From: Liolophura sinensis
Taxonomy: Eukaryota; Mollusca; Polyplacophora; Chitonida; Chitonidae
Reading direction: 5' to 3'
Length of the DNA stretch: 64,000 nucleotides
Assembly (NCBI RefSeq): GCF_032854445.1
Contig: NC_088303.1
Location: 1,991,501 to 2,055,500 of the forward strand
Shown here: piece after piece, positions 1-12,900 of the stretch
Numbering within the stretch: position 1 is the stretch's first letter
How the letters are laid out: the number at the start of each line of letters is the position of its first letter
Position numbers and translations under genes: made by a program
Notes under the pieces: model-generated
The model's database searches: none
What the model saw: only the letters and a program-made list of their open reading frames with translations
Told to the model about the DNA's origin: nothing

Positions 1-150
1 GACTGGGGTGTGTTGGACACATGACTCTACAGTCAGACTGGGGTGTGTTGGACACATGACTCTACAGTCAAACTGGGGTGTGTTGGACACATGACTCTAC
101 AGTCAAACTGGAGTGTGTTGAACATATGCCTGTACAGTCAAACTGACTCT
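1..150. repeat. 35-bp tandem repeat, about 4 copies
   Basis: A 35-bp unit beginning GACTGGGGTGTGTTGGACAC is repeated about four times and runs off the left edge. The last copy is degenerate and passes into the 54-bp array. It lies in the LDHD intron downstream of the exon at 870-973. I see no coding signal. Confidence 0.9.
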
Positions 151-869
151 AACTCCCCTTGTATTGACCTGGATGTGATGGACACATCATTCTACTCACC
201 AGCTATGTCCCCTTGTATTGGCCTGGGTGTGATGGACACATCATTCTACTCACCAGCTATGTCCCCTTGTATTGTCCTGGATGTGATGGACACATTTTAC
301 TCACCAGCTATGTCTGCTTGTATTGGCCTGGGTGTGATGGACACATCATTCTACTCACCAGCTATGTCCCCTTGTATTGGCCTGGGTGTGATGGACACCT
401 CATTCTACTCACCAGCTACGTCCCCTTGTATTGGCCTGGGTGTGATGGACACATCATTCTACTCACCAGCTACGTCCCCTTGTATTGGCCTGGGTGTGAT
501 GGACACATCATTCTACTCACCAGCTACGTCCCCTTGTATTGGCCTGGGTGTGATGGACACATCATTTTACTCACCAGCTATGTCTGCTTGTATTGGCCTG
601 GGTGTGATGGACACCTCATTCTACTCATCAGCTTTGTCCCCTTGTATTGGCCTGGGTGTGATGGACACATCATTTTACTCACCAGCTATGTCTGCTTGTA
701 TTGGCCTGGGTGTGATGGACACATCATTCTACTCACCAGCTATGTCCCCTTGTATTGGCCTGGGTGTGATGGACACATCATTCTACTCACCAGCTACGTC
801 CCCTTGTATTGGCCTGGGTGTGATGGACGCATCATTCTACTCACCAGCTATGTCTGCTTGCTCACTCAC
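151..869. repeat. 54-bp tandem array abutting an LDHD 5' splice site
   Basis: About 13 copies of a 54-bp unit (CCCCTTGTATTGGCCTGGGT... on the plus strand), with one copy shortened by 3 bp. On the minus strand nearly every unit carries GGTGAGTA, a strong 5' splice-site consensus. The array lies directly downstream of the LDHD exon 870-973, whose own donor is GTGAGT. Because 54 is divisible by 3 the array shows open frames on the plus strand, but these are repeat artefacts with no protein family behind them. Confidence 0.92.
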
Positions 870-973
870 ATAGCTGGAGGAGCCATGGAACTCCAGAAAC
901 AAGGAGGGTAACTCTTGATAGCTGGTGTTGTAAGCCTTGTTCACAACCACCATGCTGTCCTCATCCATGAACT
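870..973 (-). CDS. LDHD: LDHD exon (C-terminal domain; last one in window)
   Basis: 104 bp. It opens with AG, completing a GAG codon begun in the previous exon, and ends in phase 0 at AGCTAT before donor GTGAGT. It encodes [11 protein letters not shown]...[17 protein letters not shown], matching the EFLDE and LFLEFHGS region of the family. The 54-bp array starts about 20 bases beyond its donor. Confidence 0.88.
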
Positions 974-3900
974 CTGCCAGTCAACAGTCATTGATGGAAA
1001 CAAGAATACTAATACCATACTATCTCAGGAAGTTCTTTTTCATTACTTATGCTGAATATAACAGAATATCAGTTTGGGTGAAATCTGCTAAAGGCGAGGA
1101 GACCAATTTTAGATATCTGATTAGTGCTATCCATCATTACAGCCAGGAATTTCATTGGATGATAGCCCACATAGCCTGCCATGCACACCATCAATGGCCG
1201 ACAGTTTGTACAATAAGATTCAAGGGATTTACTCAATGCTGAGAACTCAACTGGTTTGCACTCAAACCAGTGCAGGTTTTTCAGATGCTAAGAATGGGTA
1301 AATTAGAGGTGTACATTAAAACTGAGAACAATTACATGTATTCTCACCCATTCTGGCAATAGGCAGGCCACACTGCAATATCTGTACACTGGTATCCACG
1401 GCTGCCTGGACAGTAGGGAAGTGACACACAGCTGATATCACCTGGTAAACGCAAAACAAACATTCACATTCAAACAAGAAAATGCTGTTTTTGGTGTATG
1501 CAGAAACTGGGTTTGTTTCTTCAAATTTTGTGCACCTGCTCCTTGCTGTAACTGTCAGCAAGCATTGTATCAGATAAATAGGATTTCCATCAGTGAATTT
1601 TAAATTATTAATTCGAAACCTTCACCGTAAAAGTTCAGTATGTAAAGCAGTGGGGCTTGATACCTTAACTACATTGCATGATTCTCACAAGGAGCCAGCA
1701 TTTTCACTGGCACAAGGTAATTCATTGTTGGAAATCTCACCCCACTGCATGATTGACAGTTTTCAGGTTTTTGGTGGTGATAACAGGTTGACAGTGCTCG
1801 GTCATGCCAGCCTCCAATATGGTATTTGTCACGCATGGAAAAGCTTACCAGTGTAACTGCCAAATGTTGGTGGTTTATTCCAGGTATTGCGGTCTCCTCC
1901 TCAGGTAATATACGTGATGCTGTTGTATAAGTGAAAGATTCTTGAGCTTGGCATATTAAAGACCAATCAAACATGGCCATTTTGGCGCATTGAAGACCAA
2001 TCAAACATGGCCATTTTGGCACATTGAAGACCAATCAAACATGGCCATTTTGGCGCACTGAAGACCAATCAAACATGGCCATTTTGGCGCACTGAAGACC
2101 AATCAAACATGGCCATTTTGGCGCACTGAAGACCAATCAAACATGGCCATATTGGCGCATTGAAGACCAATCAAACATGGCCATTTTGGCACATTTAAAG
2201 ACCAATCAAACATGGCCATTTTGGCGCACCGAAGACCAATCAAACATGGCCATTTTGGCGCATTGAAGACCAATCAAACATGGCCATTTTGGTGCACTGA
2301 AGACCAATCAAACATGGCCATTTTGGCGCACTGAAGACCAATCAAACATGGCCATTTTGGCGCATGTCAAAATGATTACTTTAGCACTTGCCAGTTTGGG
2401 TTTATATTGTACATACACGTAGCTTTTTGTTGCACTATTGTCTTGAAGTATTTTGTCATATATACAGTTAATTTCGCCTCGGTACCAGTTATTTTCATTA
2501 CCAATTATTTCCTCCATAATCCACCATGTATATTTACAACAACTCCCTTTTGGCTGTTTCAAACTGTTTATGTGCTACAGCAGGGCCGTTGATAGACCTA
2601 CATGTACAGTCAATGTATTGATAGACTTACGTGTACAGTCAATGCATTGATAGACCTACATGTACAGTCAATGTACTGATAGACCTACGTGTACTGTCAA
2701 TGCATTGATAGACCTACGTTTACAGCCAATGCATATATCTGTCATACATTGATAGACCTATGCATACAGCCAATGCATATATTTGTCATACATTAACAAA
2801 CCTACGTGTACAGTCAATGCATATATCTGTCATACATTGATAGACCTACGTGTACAGCCAATGCATATATCTGTTATACACTGATAGACCTACGTGTACA
2901 GTCAATGCATATATCTGTCATACATTGATAGACCTACGTGTACAGCCAATGCATATATCTGTCATACATTGATAGACCTACGTGTACAGTCAATGCATAT
3001 ATTTGTCATACACTGATAGACCTACGTTTACAACCAATGCATATATCTGTCATACATTGATAGACCTACGTTTACAACCAATGCATATATCTGTCATACA
3101 TTGATAGACCTACGTGTACAGTCAATGCATATATCTGTCATACATTGATAGACCTACGTGTACAGTCAATGCATATATCTGTCATACATTGACAGACCTA
3201 TGTGTACAGTCAATGCATATATCTGTCATACATTGATAGACCTACGTGTATAGTCAATGCATATATCTGTCATACACTGATAGACCTACGTGTACAGCCA
3301 ATGCATATATCTGTCATACACTGATAGACCCACGTGTACAGCCAATGTATATATCTGTCATACATTGATAGACCCACGTGTACAGCCAATGCATATATCT
3401 GTCATACATTGATAGACCTACGTGTACAGTCAATGTATTGATAGACCTATGTGTACAGTCAATGCATATATGTCATACATTGATAGACCCACGTGTACAG
3501 TCAACGCATATATCTGTCATACATTGATAGACCTACGTGTACAGTCAATGTATTGATAGACCTATGTGTACAGTCAATGCATATATGTCATACATTGATA
3601 GACCCACATGTACAGTCAACGCATATATCTGTCATACACTGATAGACCTATGTGTACAGCCAATGCATATATTTGTCATACATTGATAGACCTACATGTA
3701 CAGCCAATGCATATATCTGTCATACATTGATAGACCTACGTGTACAGTCAATGTATTGATAGACCTATGTGTACAGTCAATGCATATATCTGTCATACAT
3801 TGATAGACCCACGGGTACAGTCAACGCATATATCTGTCATACACTGATAGACCTATGTGTACAGCCAATGCATATATTTGTCATACATTGATAGACCTAC

Positions 3901-6900
3901 ATGTACAGCCAATGCATATATCTGTCATACATTGATAGACCTACGTGTACAGTCAATGTATTGATAGACCTATGTGTACAGTCAATGCATATATCTGTCA
4001 TACATTGATAGACCCACGTGTACATTCAACGCATATATCTGTCATACACTGATAGACCTATGTGTACAGCCAATGCATATATTTGTCATACATTGATAGA
4101 CCTACATGTACAGCCAATGCATATATCTGTCATACATTGATAGACCTACGTGTACAGTCAATGTATTGATAGACCTATGTGTACAGTCAATGCATATATC
4201 TGTCATACATTGATAGACCCACGTGTACAGTCAACGCATATATCTGTCATACACTGATAGACCTATGTGTACAGCCAATGCATATATTTGTCATACATTG
4301 ATAGACCTACGTGTACAGCCAATGCATATATATGTCATACATTGATAGACCTACGTGTACAGCCAATGCATATATCTGTCATACATTGATAGACCTACGT
4401 GTACAGCCAATGAGTATATTTTCCCCAAATCATTAAACTATATTCCCTTATACTTTTACTTTTGTTGTTACTGGTATGATAATTAATCAAAAGGGATAAA
4501 TCCTTTATTCTGACAATATACAGACTGTTGAGGGGGCAAAATGACGCCCGCTCCTACATGTTCCTTCACAAAACTGAAGGCCACTCACTGCCTCTGGTAT
4601 GCCATGAAGCTTCAGGGTTGCCTTGGTGATAATACCCAGCGTCCCCTCTGAGCCAACAAGAAAGTTTGTCAGGTTGTAACCAGCAGAAGTTTTCCTAGAT
4701 TTAAAGGAGAAGAAAATTTAAATATCAGTCAAATACCTTGAAAAGAGTATGCATCTCCTCGCAGGTACATGCCATAAAAAACATTCCAATATATACCTCA
4801 AGTCGATAAATTATAAATAAAGTCTGCGCCAACATCCGCTGTGGGCGACCCCATTTTACCTAAGAACAAGTCCTGAAATCTTCTGTGTTAGGAGGAGAAT
4901 TGCCATTGGAAACCGCCAAAGGGCAGTTCGTACATTTCCGGTAGAATTCTTCTTGCCACAAGGTAGCGAACAGTACAGTTCGCTTTCCACCTGACGATCA
5001 GGACACCGACATGTTGGATGTAGGTTCTGAGTTCACATGAACAAGCCGGCAGTTTTAACGAGTCTCACTGGCTGAGAGGCAACACACCCCCAGCATAAAT
5101 TACAGGGTGTTAAAGATGGAGGACGCGATGGACTCGGCGTTTTCTGCCAGCTTTGCCGTTTTCAGACTTTACGTGTATGGCGAGGAAAAACCGCAAAATT
5201 ATGCAACAGGCACCACCAGATAGAAAAAAATGTGTTCTTTTCTTTAACAAAAATGACAACTTCAGAGCACAGTCAAATTTAGTCTTCATAGTCAAAATCT
5301 CACAAAAACTAAATCGTGTGTTTATAATAAACATAATATTACATTTTATCTGCAAAATGACACGAAAAAGGGCCAAAGCCAAACATCTGTCCCAAAATTA
5401 ACTGCATAGACACATATTGTCAGTCAGTTCCATAACTATAACAATTTAATACACAGAAACACGAAATAATGTGAAAATAAATTAAGACTATAATTTCATT
5501 TGATAAAAAGTTAGTTTACTTGGTTCTCCGTCCTTCACCAGCAGTGTTAAGGACTCGGCCATCTGACAAGACCACCTCTAGGTTCAGCACATTCTCCCTC
5601 ATAGTGCCATACCTCACAGCGTTAGTGCCAGACGCACTTGTGGCGCACATCCCACACAAGGATGCATCAGCCCCTGGGTCTGAAAACACAAGACAGATCT
5701 TCAGGTTAGTCAAAAGCAGAATTTTGAAACGCCACATAATACATGTTTGTGAAAACAAGTCTTAAAAAACAAAAATAAAATACATCTTCATTTTAGGCTA
5801 CATCAAGTGAATTTTGTGTATTATAGGTGAGTCAATTAAAACCTCCAAATATGGGCTAAAGATGAAACTGATAATCCACTTTATTATTCTGTCTGATGTG
5901 ATATGATGAATTTCCTGATTTTCTGAGTTCTCTGATCGTGTAAAAATGTCTTCAACTGGAAAAATTGCCAGGATAATGCCCATTTTCCACAAGTTAGATA
6001 TTTTATTTCTATTTTCACGACCTTCACCAAAATTGAAAAAAGATTTATTCTGCTAATAAAACAACAGTTAAAACTGTCATGGCCTTGTCATGAACACTAA
6101 CACAATTTTGTGTAGTGGCAAACAGAATCATAAAAAAAACAGAATATACCTTTATGCTAGTTAAAGATAAAGTAGTTAAGCACAGTTGGTGAAAATCTAA
6201 ATACATGTATTAATAAAACACAACACAATACATCTTCTCGTTAGTGAAAAACTGAATCTTAAAACACAATTCAATACAATTTTATGATGGGGAAAGTGCA
6301 GAAGAACATAAAAAACGTATGATCCTATTTATTATTTTCAAAGAATGAGAGCTGTTATCCAACAGCGTCACCGGGGTCCACTCCACTAGTCTTTTACCAC
6401 TTCCGGTAGCCTGGTCTCTATACAGTTCATGATAACTAGAAAAAGCATGAAAAAAATGGAAAGGAATGTACTACACAGGCAGGCATCATTTACAATTGGC
6501 CAAGTACTGAAGACTAGCATCGACATTAGGCGGCTTTGATCTTCAGCTGCTGGCCGAGGACAAAAGACAGAAAGACAACATTGTTGTGAAGTTGGTGTCC
6601 CAGGACAGAAGACAGAAAGACAACATTGTTGTGAAGTTGGTGTCCCAGGACAGAAGACGGAAAGAATACTCTCACAGAGCTAATGACCGTTCCCATGGTA
6701 AACTGCAGTCAGTGGTTTCATGCAGTCTAGCACAAAGCTCCCATGTTATTTACACAGGACGGTTTTGTCAAATGTTTGCTGGCTTTTTTGTCAAAACATG
6801 AAAACAACACAAAGTACAAAAATAATTCTTGCACATTTGTAATTATGACGTCAATGGGCTACAGGCAATGTGTTTGTTTAATGGTTTTAAGCAGTTTTAA

Positions 6901-9900
6901 AATTGACCTATTTTAAAGCCAACTTCATGGGTCAGTTTTGGCCTTATTTTGCACACCAAACTGAAAATCTGGGTAGGGCGATCCACCTAAAACATGTAAA
7001 TGGAAAGTTTATCTTGATAGCTTTAGCTCATTTGAAGAAGAAGATTTTTTTTAGCTTTTCAATAAAATTTAAATTAGCTGCTAAATCACAGGACTAGTGA
7101 AACTGCAGAAAACGTCAAGAATTGCTTCATATGTTCCTTATTAATACTCCACAGTTTGTTTTTTCTACCTTTTATAGTTTTCAAGATATTGCAATTTTAC
7201 CAGTTGACCAAGAATAATAATAAATATAATCTGAAAGATTTCAAGAGGTGTCCTGCTAAGATACTAGCATAGTAATTACAGACTTTAAACAGTGAATAAT
7301 GCCTGAAAACACTTATAAATTAATTAAGCATAAATGACACTTCACTTAATTCTGATCGATTCACCACCTTATAGGGCCACTGAATTTTGAGTTTTTATGA
7401 AATTTTAAAAATTTCTTAATGTAATATATCACGTCTTGTGACGTATCAGTGACGTATCACTTTGCATACTGATGTACATGCCACGCGGTCTTCTCTGAAT
7501 AAAGCAGTGCGGCTTGGGGCCTTCAACGATGAAGACGTGTTGTCTTATCTTTCTCTGGTGTATTACTGTGCTAGACTATAGAATGGCGTGAAGTCTTTCT
7601 AGTACGGTAGATCAATATACAAAACTGGCGACGAGACGAAACGTACCTACGTATAAGGGAAAATGGCAGTTTTCGGGAATCTAGGAGTTTTTGATGAGAG
7701 TGTTGAACTTTTTGAAGATTACACGGACAGATGCGACGCTTTTATGGCAGCGAACGCCATCGAAAACGAGAGGAAGGCAAATTTATTCCTATCGCTCATC
7801 GGTCCAGAAGCATACAAACTTCTCAAAAACTTGTGTAGTCCAGACGCCCCTAGAACGAAAACGTATCAGGAACTGAAGGACCTCTTGAAAGAACATTATG
7901 CGCCCACTCCAAATGTAATGGCAGAAAGATTTCGGTTTGACAGAGTGTCGAAACAAGGTGACAAGGAATCAGTGGCAGACTTTATTGTCCGTCTGAAGAA
8001 ATTGGCTTCTACTTGTGATTACGGCAATTTTCTAGGCGATGCCTTACGAGACAAGCTAGTTTCGGGACTGAATCAGAAGATGTCACGTACTCAGACACAT
8101 CTACTATCTGTGCGAAATCTTACATTTGACGAAGCAAGAAGGAAATGCCTAGCGGACGAATTAGCGAATGCCGCTAATCGAGAGAGCATGAACGACGGCA
8201 CGGCGGAGATGAACCGACTGTTCCCCGGGAGGAGAGGCGGACGTCGAGGCAGAGAACGCGGTCGTGACCAAGCACACCGTAGTACATCCGGCGATGGCTG
8301 CAAATGCTGTGGTGGGAGAAACCATAGTACTGGAGAATGTCGACTGAGAGACGCTGAGTGTTATGGGTGTAGACAGCGAGGACATATCAAGGCCATGTGT
8401 CCGAAAAGTGATAACACAAATTCTAACAGTGGTGGAAATACCGGCAGCAGAGGTACAAGAGGCGGTCGTGGACATTCGCAAAGTAAGTTCAAATCAAGAA
8501 ATTCAGCGAAATACGTGGACATTTCAAATGATGCTGAAGAGTCAAGAGACAGTAATTCTGAATTTGATCATGATGAATTTGGACTCTACGGTAATTATAA
8601 TGTAAATCAAACTCAAAGCATGAAACCTATTAAAGTAGATATTACTGTAGGACATTCTAACATACAAATGGAGCTTGATACAGGAGCCTCACGCTCGACT
8701 GTATCTGAAACATTGTATAAAAGTTGTTTAACAATGTTCCCGCTCAGAAATGTAAACATCACATTGCGTAGTTATACAAATGCACCTGTACCTATTTTGG
8801 GAGAAATTAGAGTGCCTGTAAAGTACGAGGAAAACCCACTTGTAGAACTTGACTTGATTGTTGTAAAAGGTCAGAAACCATGTTTATTGGGTAGAGATTG
8901 GTTAAAACATATCAAATTGGATTGGCAAAGTATTTTCACTGTAAATGAAGTTGGTCTAACAAAGAAGTTACCTAAACATGTACCGCAGTCTGATGATTTT
9001 TCTGATTGTTTCAATGAGCTGTTACGACAGAACAGTGTACTGTTTACGTATGAAGGTAATGGTATTAAAGGTTTTAAAGCATCATTGGCATTGAAAGATA
9101 ATGTTAAACCAGTATATCAGAAGGCTAGACCTGTACCATATTCTTTGCTTGGAGATGTTGAAAAAGAATATGACCGCTTGATTGAATCAGAGATTTTGTA
9201 TCCAGTTGACAGTTGTGAATGGGCTTCACCGACAGTCCATGTTGTGAAACCTAATAAGTCTATTAGAGTGTGTGGTGATTATAAAGCAGTTAATGAATTG
9301 ATTAAAGATGATGGATATAAATTACCAAATACTCAAGATCTGTTTGCTAAGATATCCCAGTATGGTTCACAGCCAAAAGTGTTTTCAAAACTAGATTTGA
9401 CTAGTGCATTTAATCAGCTTTATTTAGATGATGAATCTGCTAAGTTGCTTGTGTTAAATACTCACAAAGGATTGTTAGCAACTAAACGGTTATGTTTTGG
9501 TGTCAAAACAGCGCCTTCCATTTTTCAGGCTACTATGGATAAAATATTGTCAAATATTGATCACGTGCTATGTTACATGGATGATATATTTGTAGCAACT
9601 GAAACTGAGAAAGAGCATTTTGTTGTGTTAGAGAAAGTATTTTCTAGATTGAGGAAACACAATGTCAAGTTAAATGGAGAAAAATGTGAATTTTTCAAAG
9701 AAAGTGTGACATTTTTGGGTCATAAGCTGTGTGCTGAGGGTATAAAACCATTGCAAAGCAAGACAGATGCAATTAGAAATGCACCTAGACCACAGAATGT
9801 GTCAGAACTTAAGTCATTTCTTGGAATGTTGAATTACTATGGTAAATTTGTACCAAATCTGTCATCAAAATTACATGCTTTGTATTCGTTACTTAACAAG

Positions 9901-12900
9901 TCAGTAATGTGGAAATGGACTAAAGAGTGTGAAACTTCTTTTCAATATGCTAAGACTGTTTTAACAGGTGATAGCGTGCTTATGCACTATAATCCTAAGA
10001 TGCGTTTAGTATTAAGTGTAGATGCAAGTCCTTATGGATTAGGAGCTGTGTTAAGCCATAAGTTGAATGATGGTTCAGAAAGACCTGTAGCTTATGCATC
10101 ACGTACATTAAGTTGTGCAGAGAAGAACTATGCACAAATAGAGAAAGAAGCATTGGCAATTGTGTATGGAATTAAGAAATTCCATTTGTACTTGTTTGGT
10201 AAGAAATTTACCCTTGTAACTGATCATCAACCCCTAACAAGAATTTTTGGTTCCAAATCTGGTATTCCTGCATTAGCAGCAGCTAGGATGCAGCGCTGGG
10301 CATTGTTGCTTAGTGGATATTCGTATGATATTGTATACAGATCTTCAGAAAATAATGCAAATGCAGATATGTTAAGTAGATTACCAGTGGATGATTCTCA
10401 CACTGCAGATCCTGATGAAATGTATATTTGTAGTACAGTATTAAGCGATCTACCTGTGACAGCTAAACAGATAGCTGATTTTTCATGTAAAGATGCTACA
10501 TTATGTAAAGTGTTAGATTTTACATCTTCAGGTTGGCCAAATTATTGTACTGATATGACTTTGCAACCCTATTGGTCAAAACGAGATGAATTGTCAATTG
10601 ATGATGGTTGTATATTATGGGGTAGGAGAGTAGTTGTACCAACTAAACTTCAAGAAATGTTGTTAAATGAATTACATGATGGTCATCCCGGCATGTGTAG
10701 GATGAAAGCTTTGGCTAGATCTTTCGTCTGGTGGCCTGGATTAGATCAAGATATAGAAGACTTAGTCAGAACATGTCCGAGTTGTGTAGAATCACAAAAA
10801 GTGCCTAAGTCTGTACCTTTGTTATTGTGGCCTTGGGCTACAGAGCCATGGCAGAGAATTCATGTTGATTTTGCTGAAATCGATGGTCAGCAATTTTTTA
10901 TTGTAGTCGACAGTTATTCTAAGTGGTTAGAATGTTTTCCAATGTCAAGTACCACAGCAAGTGCTACTATTACTGTTCTTCGGTCTTTGTTCGCAAGGTA
11001 TGGTTTACCGCAACAAATTGTTTCAGACAATGGACCCCAGTTCATTGCTGATTTGTTTTCTGATTTTTTGAAATGTAATGATATTGATCATACTTTGTGT
11101 CCCCCTTACCATCCTGCAAGTAATGGGTTAGCTGAGAAAAATGTTCAGAGCTTTAAGAGAATGTTCAAAAAGTGTGAAAAGTCTGAGAGTATTCAAAGTA
11201 GAATAGCCCATGTTCTGTCATGTTACAGAAATACTCCTCACACTACGACTGGTATTACGCCAGCTGAGTTGTTTCTGAAGCGAACGCCGCGAACTAGGTT
11301 GTCTTTGTTAAAGCCTAACTTACAAAGAAAGGTAGAAAGAAAACAGACAGCTAGCAAATTTCATCACGATGGTTTGAATCCCACTGTACGTAAATTTGAT
11401 TTGTATCAGCATGTACGGGTAAGAAATATCAGGGGAGGAAAGGTAAAATGGATCCCCGGTACCATTGTTGCAATTAAAGGTCCTCACACTTATATTGTGC
11501 GAGTTCCAGGTAATAACAAACGCTATGTTCATGCTGATCATCTTATTTGTGATGACTCTGTAAATGTTAAATCTGATCAAAATCCAAATGACGTATTACT
11601 AGGGAAGGATACATGTGTTGCACCAAATAATCCAAGCATTGTCAGAAATCCACATGTAAATGATCCGAGTGTACAAACTAATGTGCCAAGTCCAATAAAG
11701 GAAGCAGTAGCTTTACCTGAATCTACTAAATGTACACCGAAAGTTTTTGATCAAGATTGTAAACCTGATGACACTGTGTCATGTGATTCTCCTGTGTTTA
11801 TTCCTCGAAGGTCTGGTAGAGTAAGTAGACCTCCACGAAGACTTGATTTGTAATATGTATTCAGTGCTGCAGCTGTTCTAAAGTTCTAGATACATATGTA
11901 CTCAGATTTTATGTCTTGGTTGTTGACTGTTTTTTTTTTAGAGCAAACTTGTGACATTGTTTTAATGTTGGTGTCATAAAATGTATCTAAGTAAAATGAA
12001 ACATTGTTGTAAGAAACAAAATGTTACAAGGTTTAAAGAAGTTAAAAGTTAATTGAAACTTTGTTAATGTTCTCAAGGTTACTTCGCATCTAAAAAGGGA
12101 GGAGTGTAATATATCACGTCTTGTGACGTATCAGTGACGTATCACTTTGCATACTGATGTACATGCCACGCGGTCTTCTCTGAATAAAGCAGTGCGGCTT
12201 GGGGCCTTCAACGATGAAGACGTGTTGTCTTATCTTTCTCTGGTGTATTACTGTGCTAGACTATAGAATGGCGTGAAGTCTTTCTAGTACGGTAGATCAA
12301 TATACAAAACTTAACACAATTGTTGGCATCAAAAGTGTCATTTTAAGGCCGTTATGTCCTTTTTAAAGGGCCTTCTTCGATATCTGGGAAAAACTCTGGG
12401 AAAATACAGGAAATTTCCCTCTTTTAACCTTAAAACAAGCTACAAATTATGTTCTATTCCACTGACTCTGAAAATGCTTGTTAACCTAGCCACTAGGGCC
12501 CATGTAACTCACCAACAGGGAACCACAGGCCTGTGTCCCTTAGGTGTGTATTGAGGGTTTGTCTTGTTAACCTAGCCACTAGGGCCCATGTAACTCACCA
12601 ACAGGGAACCACAGGCCTTTGTCCCTTAGGTGTGTGTTGAGGGTTTGTCTTGTTAACCTAGCCACTAGGGCCCATGTAGCTCACCAACAGGAACCACAGG
12701 CCTGCATTCCTCATGTGTGTTGAGGGTTTCTCATGTTACACCTGGCCACTAGGGCCCAAGTAACTCACCAACAGGGAACCACAGGCCTGTGTCCCTCAGG
12801 TGTGTTGAGGGTTTGTCTTGTTACACCTCGCCACTAGGGCCCATGTAACTCACCAACAGGGAACCACAGGCCTGTGTCCCTCAGGTGTGTGTTGAGGGTT

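Larger units (their letters stand above)
1442..4588. other. LDHD intron with SINE remnant and two tandem arrays
   Basis: Holds a plus-strand SINE 3' part (about 1840-1975), the 34-bp array (1955-2365), the 44-bp array (2585-4415) and about 170 bp of unique sequence before the exon. Open frames inside it come from the repeats. Confidence 0.75.
7420..12310 (+). mobile_element. Intact Gypsy-type LTR retrotransposon
   Basis: 4,891-bp element made of a 206-bp 5' LTR, a primer-binding site starting TGG directly after it, one long Gag-Pol frame, a polypurine tract and a 206-bp 3' LTR. The two LTRs read as identical base for base. A short target duplication, TTAA (or CTTAA), flanks it at about 7416-7419 and 12311-12314. 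It is inserted antisense to LDHD in the 12.3-kb intron. Gene order protease-RT-RNase H-integrase is that of the Gypsy (Metaviridae) group. No envelope-like frame is present. Intact LTRs and frame imply a recent insertion. Confidence 0.96.

Noticed and set aside
43-911. Two overlapping long open frames with repeated SPCIGLGVMDTSFYSPA-type peptides
   Set aside because: They arise because the 54-bp period is divisible by 3. They are antisense to LDHD, lie in its intron, and match no protein family.
7420-12310. An endogenous retrovirus with an envelope gene
   Set aside because: No frame beyond Gag-Pol exists between 11,853 and the 3' LTR, so it is a plain Gypsy retrotransposon.
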